A stretch of 46,099 nt of DNA from Rhizobium sp. (GTDB taxonomy: Bacteria; Pseudomonadota; Alphaproteobacteria; Rhizobiales; Rhizobiaceae): positions 1 through 46,099 of the forward strand of contig JAHRYZ010000003.1 of the NCBI GenBank assembly GCA_020621905.1. The letters run 5' to 3'. How positions within the stretch are numbered: the stretch's first letter is position 1; each line of letters opens with the position of its first letter. The notes beneath the pieces are model-generated. The model was given only the letters and a program-made list of their open reading frames with translations. It did no database searches and was not told where the DNA came from. A program made the position numbers and the translations under genes. This document shows, piece after piece, positions 1 through 8,251 of the stretch.

Positions 1-2
1 CG

Positions 3-164
3 CTGAAGACGATGGCCGAGGGGCGATGCCCGCTGCCACCGGAAACCGTCCGCTACATGCTGCGGGGATTCCTCGAAGGCCTGCGCCGGCACGTGTCTTC
101 CGAGAGGCTGATGATCGAGACGCTGCTTGCCGCCAAGGCGGAGGGGCGGGAAGTCTTCGCCTGA
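3..164 (+). CDS. C-terminal fragment, possible hemerythrin-like protein
   Basis: This open frame enters from the left edge and ends at a TGA at 162-164, leaving 53 residues. The visible stretch is helical and charged, with a GFLEGLRRHVSSE segment that resembles the last helix of hemerythrin-type di-iron domains, where a His and a Glu lie near each other. The following gene cluster (NnrS proteins, an RIC protein) makes a di-iron NO or oxygen sensor plausible, but only one helix is visible. I therefore treat the family as a guess. The frame itself is supported by continuity from the edge and by codon use like that of its neighbours. Confidence 0.4.
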   Translation: MKTMAEGRCPLPPETVRYMLRGFLEGLRRHVSSERLMIETLLAAKAEGREVFA

Positions 165-188
165 ATCGCAACAGGCCGCCGAGGTTGT

Positions 189-202
189 TTGTCCTGGCAC
201 AA
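189..202. promoter_or_regulatory. Nnr/Fnr-type dyad upstream of ABC-nnrS operon
   Basis: TTGTCCTGGCACAA fits the TTG-N8-CAA form bound by Crp/Fnr-family NO and oxygen regulators, and the flanking bases extend the dyad to TTTGT-N6-ACAAA. A -10-like TATTAC lies at 225-230. That puts a start of transcription near 237, about 41 bases from the centre of the box, the usual class II activator spacing. This is inference from motif and spacing only. Confidence 0.5.
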
Positions 203-266
203 AGAAGAGCGATGCGGCACGCCCTATTACATGACTAATCTAATCATGTTTATGCGAGACGCCCCG

Positions 267-1307
267 ATGAATCCGAACAGCAGTCATGCACGCGAAACCG
301 CAGGGGCCGACATCAACACGGCGGCGTCGCCGATCATGTTTTCGCGTCGCGCGGTCTGCGCCGGTCTGGCAGGCACTCTCTCCCTGCCCTGGATCCGACG
401 CGCCGAGGCGGCCGCCCTCGGCGAACTCATCCTCTACGGCCCGCCGGCCGGGCCCTCGATTACGCTCGCCTATGCCGTCGGCGCCGGCCTGTTGCGCGGG
501 GTTGCAGACAAGGCTTCGTTCAAGGTCTGGCGCACACCGGACGAAATGCGCGCCGGCCTGACGTCAGGCACGATGCAGGCCGTGGTCATGCCCGTCACGG
601 CGGCGGCCAATCTGCACACCCGCGGGCTCGGCGTGAAGCTTGCCAATGTCATGACCGACGGCCTTCTCTACGTCATCTCAACCGACGCAGCGGTCACCCG
701 GATCGCCGATCTTAAAGGCCGCCGGATCACGGTCCCCTTCCCCAACGACACGCCGGAACTCGTCTTCGACGCCGTTCTGGCGCATCAAGGACTCGGCACT
801 GCCGATGTCGAGGTGGACAGGGCCGGCACGCCGATCGAAGCGATCCAGATGCTGCTTGCCGGGCGCATCGACATCGCGCTGGTGCCGGAACCGGCGGCAA
901 GCGCCGCCATGGTCAAGGCGGCAACCTCGGGAAAGACCGTCTATCGTGCCATCGACATGCAGATCGAATGGGGCAAGGTGACCGGGCTCGGGCCCTCCAT
1001 GCCGCAGGCCGGCCTCGCGTTCAGCCAATCCTTCCTCGCCGAACATGCGGACAGGGCCGCCCCGCTGCTGGCGGCCCTCGAGAAAGCGACGGCCGCCGTG
1101 ATCGCCAATCCGGCGGACGCCGCCAGCCATGCTGCCTCCGCGCTGGAACTGCCCTGGCCGGTGATCGAGAAGGCAATCCCCCATTCCAATCTGGTGGCCA
1201 CGCCGGCCAGGGCCGCGCGGCCGCCATAGACGCCTGCTGACCGCGATCGCCAAGGTCAACCGCAGATGATCGGCGGCAGGATGCCGGACGAGACACTTTA
1301 CCTTTAG
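267..1307 (+). pseudogene. ABC transporter substrate-binding protein, frameshifted near its end
   Basis: The product is a periplasmic binding protein of the NMT1/TauA/SsuA type, which delivers a small anion or organic ligand to the permease and ATPase encoded next. A twin-arginine-like leader (RRAVCAGLAGTLSLPW) follows about 25 polar residues. In-frame TTG or ATG codons exist upstream (from 189), but the start at 267 best fits the leader and the predicted transcript start near 237. The body is intact to about 1205. A stop at 1227-1229 ends that frame, while the expected C-terminal sequence continues in other frames: RLLTAIAKVN at about 1217-1253, then MIGGRMPDETLYL to a TAG at 1305-1307. At least two small indels therefore interrupt the last 30 residues. 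The substrate is unknown. Linkage to nnrS suggests a role under nitrate or NO conditions. Confidence 0.7.
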
Positions 1308-1315
1308 GAACGCCG

Positions 1316-2126
1316 ATGATGCCGATTGCCGATCGCGCCGGCCGGGCCGGACGATACCTCTGGTCTGCCTGGGCAGGCCTTGCGGGACTGTCGGTCTTTG
1401 CCGCCGCCTGGCAGCTCGGTCATGAAGCCTATGGCAGCTTCATTCTGCCATCGCCGGCGGAGACCCTCGCCAGCCTGGCCGGATTGCTCAAGGACGAGGC
1501 GAACTGGGCGCTGGTCGGCGCAACCGCCGGGCGCGCACTGCTCGGCTTTTCCGCTGCCGCCGGGATCGGAACGCTGGTCGGCGTCCTGGCCGGCTATCAT
1601 CCGGCGCTGATGCGGCTCGCGCGGCCGCAGGTCACGCTGCTCCTCGGCGTGCCGCCGATCGCTTGGATCGTCCTCCTGATGATCTGGTTCGGCAATGGCG
1701 CCGGCACGGTCGTCGCGACAGCCGCAATTGCCTGTCTGCCGATCGCCTTCATCGGCGCGGCCGAGGGCGTTGCCACCCACGACCGCGGCCTCGACGAGAT
1801 GGCCTCTGAGCCGCCGGCGCGGGGCCTTTACCCGCCTTTTCCGCGTCGCTCTGCGGCAGATGCTCCACGCGCTGTTTCCCGTCCTGGTAATGGCGCTCGG
1901 CACCGCCTTCAAGGCGGCCGTCATGGCGGAGCTGCTGGCCAATGCCGGTGGCGTCGGCGAGGCGCTGGCCGTTGCCCGCGCCAATCTCGACGTCGCCGCG
2001 GCGCTCGCGTGGATCCTGCTGTCGGTCGCCGCACTGATCGGCGTGGAATACGGACTGCTCCAGCCCCTGCGCGCGGAATTCGAAACCTGGCGCGAGGCGG
2101 CAAGGCCCTGGGGTGTCAAGAGATGA
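1316..2126 (+). pseudogene. ABC transporter permease (SsuC/TauC-like), frameshifted
   Basis: This is an inner-membrane permease of the nitrate/sulfonate/taurine importer family. The first half (from ATG 1316) reads well through the membrane segments to GLDEMA at about 1799. The second half continues in the next frame from about 1815 (RGAFTRLFRVALRQM) to a TGA at 2124-2126. The EAA-loop region that contacts the ATPase is exactly where the frame changes, so one extra base lies between about 1799 and 1815. A frame-corrected product would be about 269 residues, the normal size. The stop overlaps the ATG of the ATPase gene (ATGA), indicating translational coupling. It is either a recent pseudogene or a sequence error. 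Confidence 0.75.
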
Positions 2127-2872
2127 CGATGCTCAAGCTCGACCGCGTCGGTCACGCCTTTCTCGGGCGCACGGTGCTGGACGGCATCGATCTCGAGATC
2201 GCGGCCGGAGAACTGGTGGCCCTGGTCGGACCCTCCGGCTCGGGCAAGAGCACGCTCGCCCATATCGCCGCGGGCCTCGTCGACCCCCGCCTCGGCCGGG
2301 TTACACGCGCCTATCGCGAGCACGCGGTCATCTTCCAGGAGCCGCGGCTGATGCCCTGGGCCACGGCTGCCGACAATATCGCCCTTGGGCTCAGCCGGCA
2401 CCGGCTCTCGTGTGCCGAGCGGCGCAAAAGGGTCGAAGCCGTTGCCGCCCGTGTCGCTCTCGAACCGGCCGATCTGTCGAAATATCCGGCGCAGCTCTCC
2501 GGTGGCATGCGCCAGCGCACAGCGATCGCCCGCGCACTCGCGGCGGAGCCGGATTTCCTGTTCTTCGACGAACCCTTCACCGCCCTCGATGTGGCCCTGA
2601 AACGCCGCATGCAGGACATCGTCATCGATACGGTGGCCGCCTCCGGACGCTGTGGCCTGTTCATCACACACGACCTTGCCGAGGCGGTGCGCATCGCCCA
2701 CCGCATCCTCGTCCTTGACCGCCACGGACACGGCATTCTCGGCAGCCGTACGGTGCCCCTTGTACCGGGGGTACGCAACGACGCCATGATCTTCGAGACC
2801 GTGCAAGCCATGCTTGGGAACGACCCGCTGTTTGCCCATGTCAACGACTGCGACGAGCGGAGCGTGGCATGA
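2123..2872 (+). CDS. ABC transporter ATP-binding protein (SsuB/TauB-like)
   Basis: This is the ATPase subunit that energises the importer encoded just upstream. The 249 residues carry Walker A (GPSGSGKST), a Q-loop (FQEPRLMPW), the signature LSGGMRQR, Walker B with catalytic Glu (LFFDEPFTALD) and the switch His (ITHDLAEA). The FQEPRLMPW form is typical of nitrate/sulfonate/taurine importers. The ATG at 2123 overlaps the stop of the permease frame. The end of the gene overlaps the start of the first nnrS gene by four bases, so importer and NnrS are almost surely one transcript. The substrate cannot be read from the sequence. Confidence 0.85.
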   Translation: MTMLKLDRVGHAFLGRTVLDGIDLEIAAGELVALVGPSGSGKSTLAHIAAGLVDPRLGRVTRAYREHAVIFQEPRLMPWATAADNIALGLSRHRLSCAERRKRVEAVAARVALEPADLSKYPAQLSGGMRQRTAIARALAAEPDFLFFDEPFTALDVALKRRMQDIVIDTVAASGRCGLFITHDLAEAVRIAHRILVLDRHGHGILGSRTVPLVPGVRNDAMIFETVQAMLGNDPLFAHVNDCDERSVA

Positions 2873-4089
2873 TCGCGGTCCGTATCGCTCCCCCCGTTGC
2901 CCGAAACCGTCTCTTCGACGCCATGACCGGCGAGGGGCTTCGGCTGTTCTTCCCCCTGGCCGCCCTGCATGCCGCGCTCTGGCCGCTGCTTTGGGTCTTC
3001 CTCTGGAGCTTCGGCCTGCCGCTTGTGAGCGCCACGGCGCCGGGGCAATGGCATGCGCAGGAGATGATAATCGGTTCCTTCGGTGCCGCACTCATCGGCT
3101 TCCTCACCTCCGCCCTGCCCGAGTGGACCGACACGCCACGGCTGAGCGGCCGTCCGCTGCCGGTCCTGGCGGGGCTTTGGGGGCTGGCGCGCTTTGCCGG
3201 CCTCGTCGGCTTCGAGCCGCTGATCCTCGTGGCGGCTCTGGCCGACCAGGCCTGGCTGCTCTTCTTGCTGGCCTATGTGCTGTTCCTGTCCTGGCGCCTC
3301 CGGACGACCGGCCTGCTCGGCTTTGCCGCCCTGCTGGCGGCGCTGGCGCTTTCCGCCGGCGGTCTGCGGCTCGCCATGCTGCAGGGCGATTTCGACGTCG
3401 GTGAGAGGGCGATCCGGTTCGGGGCCATCGCCTTTCTCGGCCTTCTCGGCCTCGCCATCGCGCGCATCACCGTGCCGGTGACCAATCTGGTACTCGATCC
3501 GAGCGAGGCGACCTCGCCCTACCGCCCCCATCCAGGTCGCATCAACCTGGCGCCTGCTCTCGTCGGCCTCCTGCTGGTCGCCGAGGCAACGGGTCAATCC
3601 GATGCCTTGCGCGGCTATCTGATGATCGCCGCCGGCGCGGCCTTCCTCGATCGGGTCGCCGAAGGATTTGTCGGGCGGGAGGCATTCAGGGCCGAACTCG
3701 CGGGGCTCTGGCTGTCAAGCGCCCTTGCCGGCGCCGGGCTCGTGCTCGGCGGGCTGTCCCTGACCGGGCTGCCCCTGCCCTTCGTCGGCGCCCTACATCT
3801 CATGCTGATGAGTGGCCTTGGCATCGGCGTGCTCGCCGTGCTGTCGATCGCCGGCCTTCTCCACACGGGCCAGCCGCTCGTCTTCGCTCCGTCGACCCGC
3901 ATCGCCATGCTCCTGATGCTGGGGGCTGTGCTCCTGCGTATCGCACCGGAATTCCTGCCCGGGCTCCCGCTCCCGGGCGGCCCGCATGGCCTTTCCGCGG
4001 TTTTCTGGGGTCTGTCCCTGGCGCTCTGGCTGAAGACCTATCTCCCCCTGCTCTGGTCGAGCGCAACCCTTGCTTCCGAAAGCTGCTGA
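2869..4089 (+). CDS. nnrS: NnrS family membrane protein, divergent copy
   Basis: NnrS proteins are heme- and copper-containing integral membrane proteins that protect cells against NO-derived damage in denitrifiers and pathogens. This 406-residue protein has about 12 hydrophobic segments and the family motif region near residue 62 (WHAQEMIIGSFGAALIGFLTS). The second His of the usual WHxHE motif is replaced by Gln, and the RIIPSFTxNWL-like motif of the second copy is here ARITVPVTNLVL. These differences suggest altered metal binding or a subfunctionalised paralog. The start overlaps the ATPase stop (ATGA), and another nnrS gene begins 3 bases after its stop. Confidence 0.8.
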   Translation: MIAVRIAPPVARNRLFDAMTGEGLRLFFPLAALHAALWPLLWVFLWSFGLPLVSATAPGQWHAQEMIIGSFGAALIGFLTSALPEWTDTPRLSGRPLPVLAGLWGLARFAGLVGFEPLILVAALADQAWLLFLLAYVLFLSWRLRTTGLLGFAALLAALALSAGGLRLAMLQGDFDVGERAIRFGAIAFLGLLGLAIARITVPVTNLVLDPSEATSPYRPHPGRINLAPALVGLLLVAEATGQSDALRGYLMIAAGAAFLDRVAEGFVGREAFRAELAGLWLSSALAGAGLVLGGLSLTGLPLPFVGALHLMLMSGLGIGVLAVLSIAGLLHTGQPLVFAPSTRIAMLLMLGAVLLRIAPEFLPGLPLPGGPHGLSAVFWGLSLALWLKTYLPLLWSSATLASESC

Positions 4090-4091
4090 GA

Positions 4092-5294
4092 ATGTCCCAT
4101 CGTGCCGCCAATCGTTTACCCTCAGTGATCGCCCATTTCTTCTCGGGTGGTTTCCGCCCCTTCTTCATCGCCGCGGCCCTGCATGCCGCGCTGATGATCG
4201 CGCTCTGGGTGCCGTGGTTCCTCGGTTTCATCCACGTGCCCACGGCGCTGTCGCCGGTCGCCTGGCACCAGCACGAGCTGCTGTTCGGTTTCGTGCCTGC
4301 CGTCATTGCCGGCTTCCTGCTCACCGCCGTGCCCAACTGGACCGGCCGAAAGGCATTTTCCGGCTGGCCGCTCGGGCTGCTGTTCGGGCTGTGGCTTGCG
4401 GGGCGCCTGGCGATCGCCAGCTCGGAGACGATCGGTCGTTATACCGCCTTGACCGTGGCCGGCGCCTTCCTTCCGGTGCTGGCAGGTCTGATCCTGAGAG
4501 AACTCGCCGCCGCCCGCAACAGCCGCAACTACAAGGTCGTCGCCGTCATCGGCGTACTTTTTGCCGCGCAGTTGGCCTTCTTCCACGAATTCGATCGCTA
4601 CGGGCGCATCGATATGGCCGACCGGATGGCGATCGCCACGATCATTTTCCTGATCGCGCTCATCGGTGGCCGGATCATCCCGAGCTTTACCGGAAACTGG
4701 CTGCGCCAGAACAATCCGGGCCCGATCCCGCCGGGCTTCGAACGCTTCGACCTCGCCGTCATGGTGCTGTCCGGGCTGGCGCTTGCCGCCTGGCCCGTTT
4801 CCTCAGCCGTCCCTGTCCTTGCTCCTCTCGCCGGCCTGGCCTTGCTTGGCGCGGGGATCGCCCAATTCGTCCGGCAGCTCCGCTGGAGGCCGGAACGCAC
4901 GCTGGCCGAGCCGCTGGTGACGATCCTGCACGTCGCCTTCTTCTTCGTTCCGCTGGGCTTCCTGCTGAGCGGCGCTGCCCTTCTGCTGGACGATGCGGGC
5001 CTGCGCACCGCCGGCATCCATGCCTGGACCTCGGGGGCGATCGGTGCCATGACGCTTGCCGTGATGACCCGGGCAACACGCGGCCATTCGGGTCAGGCGC
5101 TGCGCTCGCCCGCCACGACCACCTTCGGCATCTATGTCCCGATCGCGCTCGCCGCCGCGCTTCGCATCGGCGCAGCCCTCGCCCCGGAATTCACCATGAT
5201 CCTTCTGCCGCTCGCAGGGCTCCTGTGGATCCTTGCCTTCCTCGGCTTCGTGGTCTTCTACGGCCCGCTTGTTGTGTGCAGGAAGATTGCGTAA
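4092..5294 (+). CDS. nnrS: NnrS family membrane protein, canonical copy
   Basis: This second NnrS protein has 400 residues and about 12 membrane segments. It keeps the canonical family motifs: WHQHELLFGF near residue 57, GFLLTAVPNWTGR after it, and GGRIIPSFTGNWLRQ in the middle. These His residues are the likely heme or copper contacts. It lies directly behind the divergent copy and ends about 10 bases before transposase-derived sequence, so the operon's original 3' side may have been rearranged. Expected role: relief of nitrosative stress during anaerobic nitrogen-oxide metabolism. Confidence 0.88.
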   Translation: MSHRAANRLPSVIAHFFSGGFRPFFIAAALHAALMIALWVPWFLGFIHVPTALSPVAWHQHELLFGFVPAVIAGFLLTAVPNWTGRKAFSGWPLGLLFGLWLAGRLAIASSETIGRYTALTVAGAFLPVLAGLILRELAAARNSRNYKVVAVIGVLFAAQLAFFHEFDRYGRIDMADRMAIATIIFLIALIGGRIIPSFTGNWLRQNNPGPIPPGFERFDLAVMVLSGLALAAWPVSSAVPVLAPLAGLALLGAGIAQFVRQLRWRPERTLAEPLVTILHVAFFFVPLGFLLSGAALLLDDAGLRTAGIHAWTSGAIGAMTLAVMTRATRGHSGQALRSPATTTFGIYVPIALAAALRIGAALAPEFTMILLPLAGLLWILAFLGFVVFYGPLVVCRKIA

Positions 5295-5304
5295 GCCCAG
5301 CCGC

Positions 5305-5451
5305 CTAGGTCTGAGTTCTCATGAGGTTGTTCACTTCGGCGAAGGCCGTTCGGCCGTTGAGTGCCAAGTGTGGTCTTGATCGGTTGAACCCGTCAAGCCA
5401 TCTGATGAGGTCGGCGTCGCGTGCTCGGACGACGGGTGCGAGCGGCCATAG
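5305..5451 (-). mobile_element. Transposase 3' end remnant (IS3/IS481-like)
   Basis: The last 48 residues of the frame that begins as hutX do not look like HutX. They contain LIRWLDGFNRSRPHLALNG followed by a polar tail, the typical C-terminal end of DDE transposases of the IS3/IS481 type (WxxxYNxxRPHxxLGG). No complete transposase or clear terminal repeats are visible. This is a truncated remnant fused in frame to hutX, either after a partial deletion or by recombination between insertion sequences. Confidence 0.65.
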
Positions 5452-5730
5452 GCCCATTCGCCCCGTTGGAAACAGACCGCAGAATTCGACGACGGCATCC
5501 TTCGAATGGCAGATGAAGGTGATGTCGCCCCAGTCGGCGACATCACTCAGGACGTCGACGAAACGAGCGCAGGTTGCCGCCGTGGCGCTATCGTCAGGCA
5601 GGCAATCAATGACCGCCCTGAGCGAAACGCCATGTTCCTCGGCCAGATGCTCCAGAATCCCGTCAGGCTTTGCCAGGATCGCATTCCTTATGGTTTCCGT
5701 CGCATCCGTTGTGTGTTGTGTCAGGTTCAT
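5452..5730 (-). pseudogene. hutX: HutX-like cytosolic heme carrier, truncated by IS remnant
   Basis: HutX/ChuX proteins bind heme in the cytosol after uptake and pass it on. The ATG at 5730 opens with a typical helical N-terminus (AILAKPDGILEHLAEEHGVS), followed by the family strand WGDITFICHSKDAVVEFCG and LFPTGRMG. The frame then runs into transposase sequence, losing roughly the last 60-70 residues that complete the heme-binding fold. The gene lies 30 bases after hutW on the same strand, the usual hutWX order. The rest of the pair is also decayed, so heme use through this locus is probably lost. Confidence 0.72.
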
Positions 5731-5759
5731 GTCGAATCCTCTCCTTGTTGGGACGAGCG

Positions 5760-7111
5760 TCAGGCCGCTGCGCTTTCTGGCAGCACCCTTGCTTCGATGA
5801 AGTTGTGAAGTGCGGTGATAAGATTGGCGTAGCAGAAGCGTCCGGCGACGGTGAGATCGATCACCGGTCCCGATAGGGTCAGCAGCCCGGCGGAGGACCA
5901 CCGCTCCAGTAATGGGCGCAGCTTCAGGCTCAACGCCTGCCCTGCCGTTTGATCAAGGGCCGGCAGGTCGTGCCTGCCTATCTCAGGTCCCCAATGACCA
6001 AATCACTCAGGGGGCGCAGGCTATCCGTCGAGGCAAGCATGCCGATAGGCTTTTGACCCGCCAGGACCGCTTCCGAAAACTCCGATAACTCCCCCGTAAG
6101 TCCGAAACTCAGATTGCCCAGCGTTCCACCAGCACCCGCGCCTTAAGCCAGGCAATCCGCCCCCTCCTTGATCATCCGGTTGTAGCGATTGCGCTCCAAC
6201 GGCGTTCGTGCCCAGTGATTGTTGCTGACCTGCCGCCATGATCGCTCGTTCAGGAAATCGCTGCCGATGCGGTAATATCGTCCGAGGTCGGCAAGGCTGG
6301 GCGCGGTTGCAAGCTGCCACCCTGGATCGCGGTGAAGAGCGGCGTGCCGGGAATGAGGTTGAGACCATAGAGATCGATTCCGTCCGGCGCGATGGCTGCT
6401 GCGGTAGCGAGGTCACGTTGCCAGACATCGAGCGGCTGGCCGGGCAGGCCATACATTAGGTCGATCACAATCGCCGCGCCGTTATACCGCTTCAGCCGCT
6501 CAAGGAAGGTGATCGCTTCCTCCCGGCTCGCGCACCGCCCCTGACGGCGGCGAACCTCGGTGTCGAAGCTTTGTACGCCAATGGAGAAGCGGTTCGCCCC
6601 CGCCTCCAGGCACGCAACAACCTTCTCGTCGTCGAGATGACTTATCCGGCCCTCGACCGTTATCTCGCAGTCGGCAGCAACAGCAGATGGCGACGCAGGG
6701 TCAGCAACAGTCCTGACAATTCGGCCGCAGTCAGCGCACTCGGGGTGCCTCCACCGAGATAGATCGCCGTGATCTCCTCGCTCTTCGCCGCGGCATACTC
6801 CGCTTCGCGCTCGATGTCGCGGATCAGGAGCTCCACATATTCGCCCGCTGCACGTGATGTATAAGCATTGCGAAAGAAGCCGCAGAACAGACAGTGATTG
6901 GCACAGAAGGGTATGTGGACATAGGCGAGCCTGCCGCTTCGAGATTGCCTGCAACAGGATTTGCGAACATCTCCTGCCAACGTGACGACACCTTATCTGC
7001 TTCCACCCGCTTCCTGCCACGAAACGGCATTGCCGCCCTTCTCGCTGTGAATGCCCTCGACAGCGTGTCATCGGAGATGTGGGCAAAATACGGTGCGAAG
7101 TCTATTGCCAT
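5760..7111 (-). pseudogene. hutW: HutW-type radical SAM heme-utilization protein, multiply frameshifted
   Basis: HutW is a HemN-like radical SAM protein linked to anaerobic heme degradation. From ATG 7111 the N-terminus reads MAIDFAPYFAHISDDTLSRAF. After a frame change near 6960 comes the cluster motif HIPFCANHCLFCGF (CX3CX2C) and LGGGTPSAL. After a second change near 6680 come GRISHLDDEKVVACLEAGAN and SIGVQSFDTEVRRRQGR. Further breaks and a stop lie near 6250-6140. The authentic C-terminus (ending ARVLPESAAA) finishes at 5760. At least four lesions spread over 1.35 kb make true decay more likely than sequencing error. It is followed by the truncated hutX. Confidence 0.8.
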
Positions 7112-7445
7112 GAACCGATAGGCCCAGCTTGGCTGCCAGGAGGATAAGTGCATAAGTGCCTGTTGTGTTTATCGGCTCAATAAGTTGACTACTGCTCAAG
7201 ATCAAACATGAATCATTTATCAACTCCCATCTCCTTATAGTCATTCTAATAAATGGATTTCGCCATCCCTGCGCGGCCGTCCAGTAGAATGATCATCAAC
7301 GGTTCCCCGTAACAGGTGAACTAGCTAAACCGGCTGCCCCGCCTTTCACGGCTTCCACCAAAGGGAGATAGTCGTCGAAGGGATTTCCCGGGCAACGAAT
7401 GTCGCGCTCGCGCACTGACCGTCGTCGATCCACACACTGCTGGTG
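7112..7445. other. Gene-free stretch between hutW and the RIC gene
   Basis: The first 150 bases are AT-rich and probably held the hutW promoter. An imperfect dyad around 7205-7235 (TGAATCATTTATCA) resembles iron-responsive operators of rhizobia but does not match their spacing exactly. From 7260 to 7445 the sequence regains coding-like composition on the minus strand without a start, a family match or a plausible gene length. It may be a relic. Confidence 0.4.
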
Positions 7446-7492
7446 CCGTCTGGTCGTTGCGACGTGTTTGCGACAGCGCAACGACCAGACGG
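7446..7492. repeat. Perfect 16-bp inverted repeat upstream of RIC gene
   Basis: CCGTCTGGTCGTTGCG at 7446-7461 is repeated as its exact reverse complement at 7477-7492, separated by 15 bases. The right arm overlaps an Nnr-type dyad. No T-run follows and no insertion sequence is visible beside it, so it is not an obvious terminator or transposon end. It may be a regulatory cruciform or an extended operator. Confidence 0.7.
7468..7481. promoter_or_regulatory. NnrR/Dnr-type box upstream of RIC gene
   Basis: TTGCGACAGCGCAA is a perfect TTGCG-N4-CGCAA dyad, matching the NO-responsive Crp/Fnr (NnrR/Dnr) binding pattern of alphaproteobacteria. It lies about 83 bases before the RIC start codon, with TATGAT at 7516-7521 as a possible -10. 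A NO-inducible promoter for a NO-damage repair protein makes functional sense. The Crp/Fnr gene at 8560-9222 is a candidate regulator. Confidence 0.65.
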
Positions 7493-7563
7493 GGAAACGC
7501 CTGCAAGCTCACCGATATGATCGAGCCTGAAGGCTCGATAGGTCCATGAATGAAGGAACGGCC

Positions 7564-8220
7564 ATGACGGATATCGATTTCAGCCAGCCAGTCGGAAAGG
7601 TCGCAACGACCGTGCCAGGAGCAGCCGACCTGTTCCGTCGCCACGGGATTAGCTTCTGCTGCGGCGGCTCTGAACGGATCGACAAGGCCGCGGAAAAAGC
7701 CGGCCTTTCGCCAGACGTGCTACTGACGGAGTTGCAGACGCTAATGCTTGCCAGCCACCGGGAGGCTCCGGAGAGAACGGCGGAACTGATCGACCACCTG
7801 CGCAGCCGCTACCACGAAACACACCGCAGTGAACTGGCATGGCTGATTCCACTCGCACAGAAAGTCGAGCGTGTGCATAGCGCCCATCCTCAAGCCCCTG
7901 TCGGCCTCGCCAATCTCCTGGAGTGCATCCAGGCCGATCTCGAAGGCCACATGAGCCGGGAGGAGGCCATTCTATTCCCGTTGATGGAGCAGAACGACGA
8001 GGTCGTACTGGCCCACCCGATCGCGCAGATGCGCCATGAGCACGACGTGGAGGCACGGCATCTGGCCGCACTCGAACATGTCACCGGTGGCTTCACTTTG
8101 CCGGATGGTGCTTGCAACTCGTGGCGTGCCCTCTACACCAGCGCGAAGAAGTTTTCGGAAGACCTCGTTGAGCATATGCATCTGGAGAACAACGTGCTTT
8201 TCCCTCGCTTCGCCGGCTGA
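7564..8220 (+). CDS. dnrN: Iron-sulfur cluster repair di-iron protein (RIC, YtfE/DnrN/ScdA)
   Basis: RIC proteins repair iron-sulfur clusters damaged by NO or oxidants. The N-terminal ScdA_N domain holds the FRRHGISFCCGG motif near residue 33. The C-terminal hemerythrin-like domain supplies the di-iron ligands in RYHETHR, LEGHMSREE, MRHEHD and LVEHMHLENN. The length of about 218 residues is normal. I chose ATG 7564 over 7546 because it follows an AAGGAACGG ribosome site and begins directly with the domain (MTDIDFSQPVGKV). Upstream is a perfect NnrR/Dnr-type box, so induction by NO is likely. A possible Cys-rich small gene follows. Confidence 0.92.
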   Translation: MTDIDFSQPVGKVATTVPGAADLFRRHGISFCCGGSERIDKAAEKAGLSPDVLLTELQTLMLASHREAPERTAELIDHLRSRYHETHRSELAWLIPLAQKVERVHSAHPQAPVGLANLLECIQADLEGHMSREEAILFPLMEQNDEVVLAHPIAQMRHEHDVEARHLAALEHVTGGFTLPDGACNSWRALYTSAKKFSEDLVEHMHLENNVLFPRFAG

Positions 8221-8251
8221 CGCCGACCACGTCGTTCAAAGGAGAAAAACC

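Noticed and set aside
1304-3091. Long minus-strand open frame of 595 codons opposite the ABC and nnrS genes
   Set aside because: It is a GC-driven antisense shadow: Arg/Gly/His-rich, no domains, and it overlaps genes with clear motifs.
2311-3597. Minus-strand frame of 428 codons
   Set aside because: Low-complexity, charged shadow of the ATPase and first nnrS gene, with no ribosome site or family match.
4070-5308. Plus-strand frame of 412 codons overlapping the second nnrS gene
   Set aside because: Its sequence is Arg/Pro-rich with no membrane segments, while the other frame gives a full NnrS protein.
7205-7235. Iron-responsive (RirA/Fur-like) operator before hutW
   Set aside because: The TGA-N8-TCA dyad has the wrong spacing for the rhizobial iron operator, and the region is simply AT-rich.
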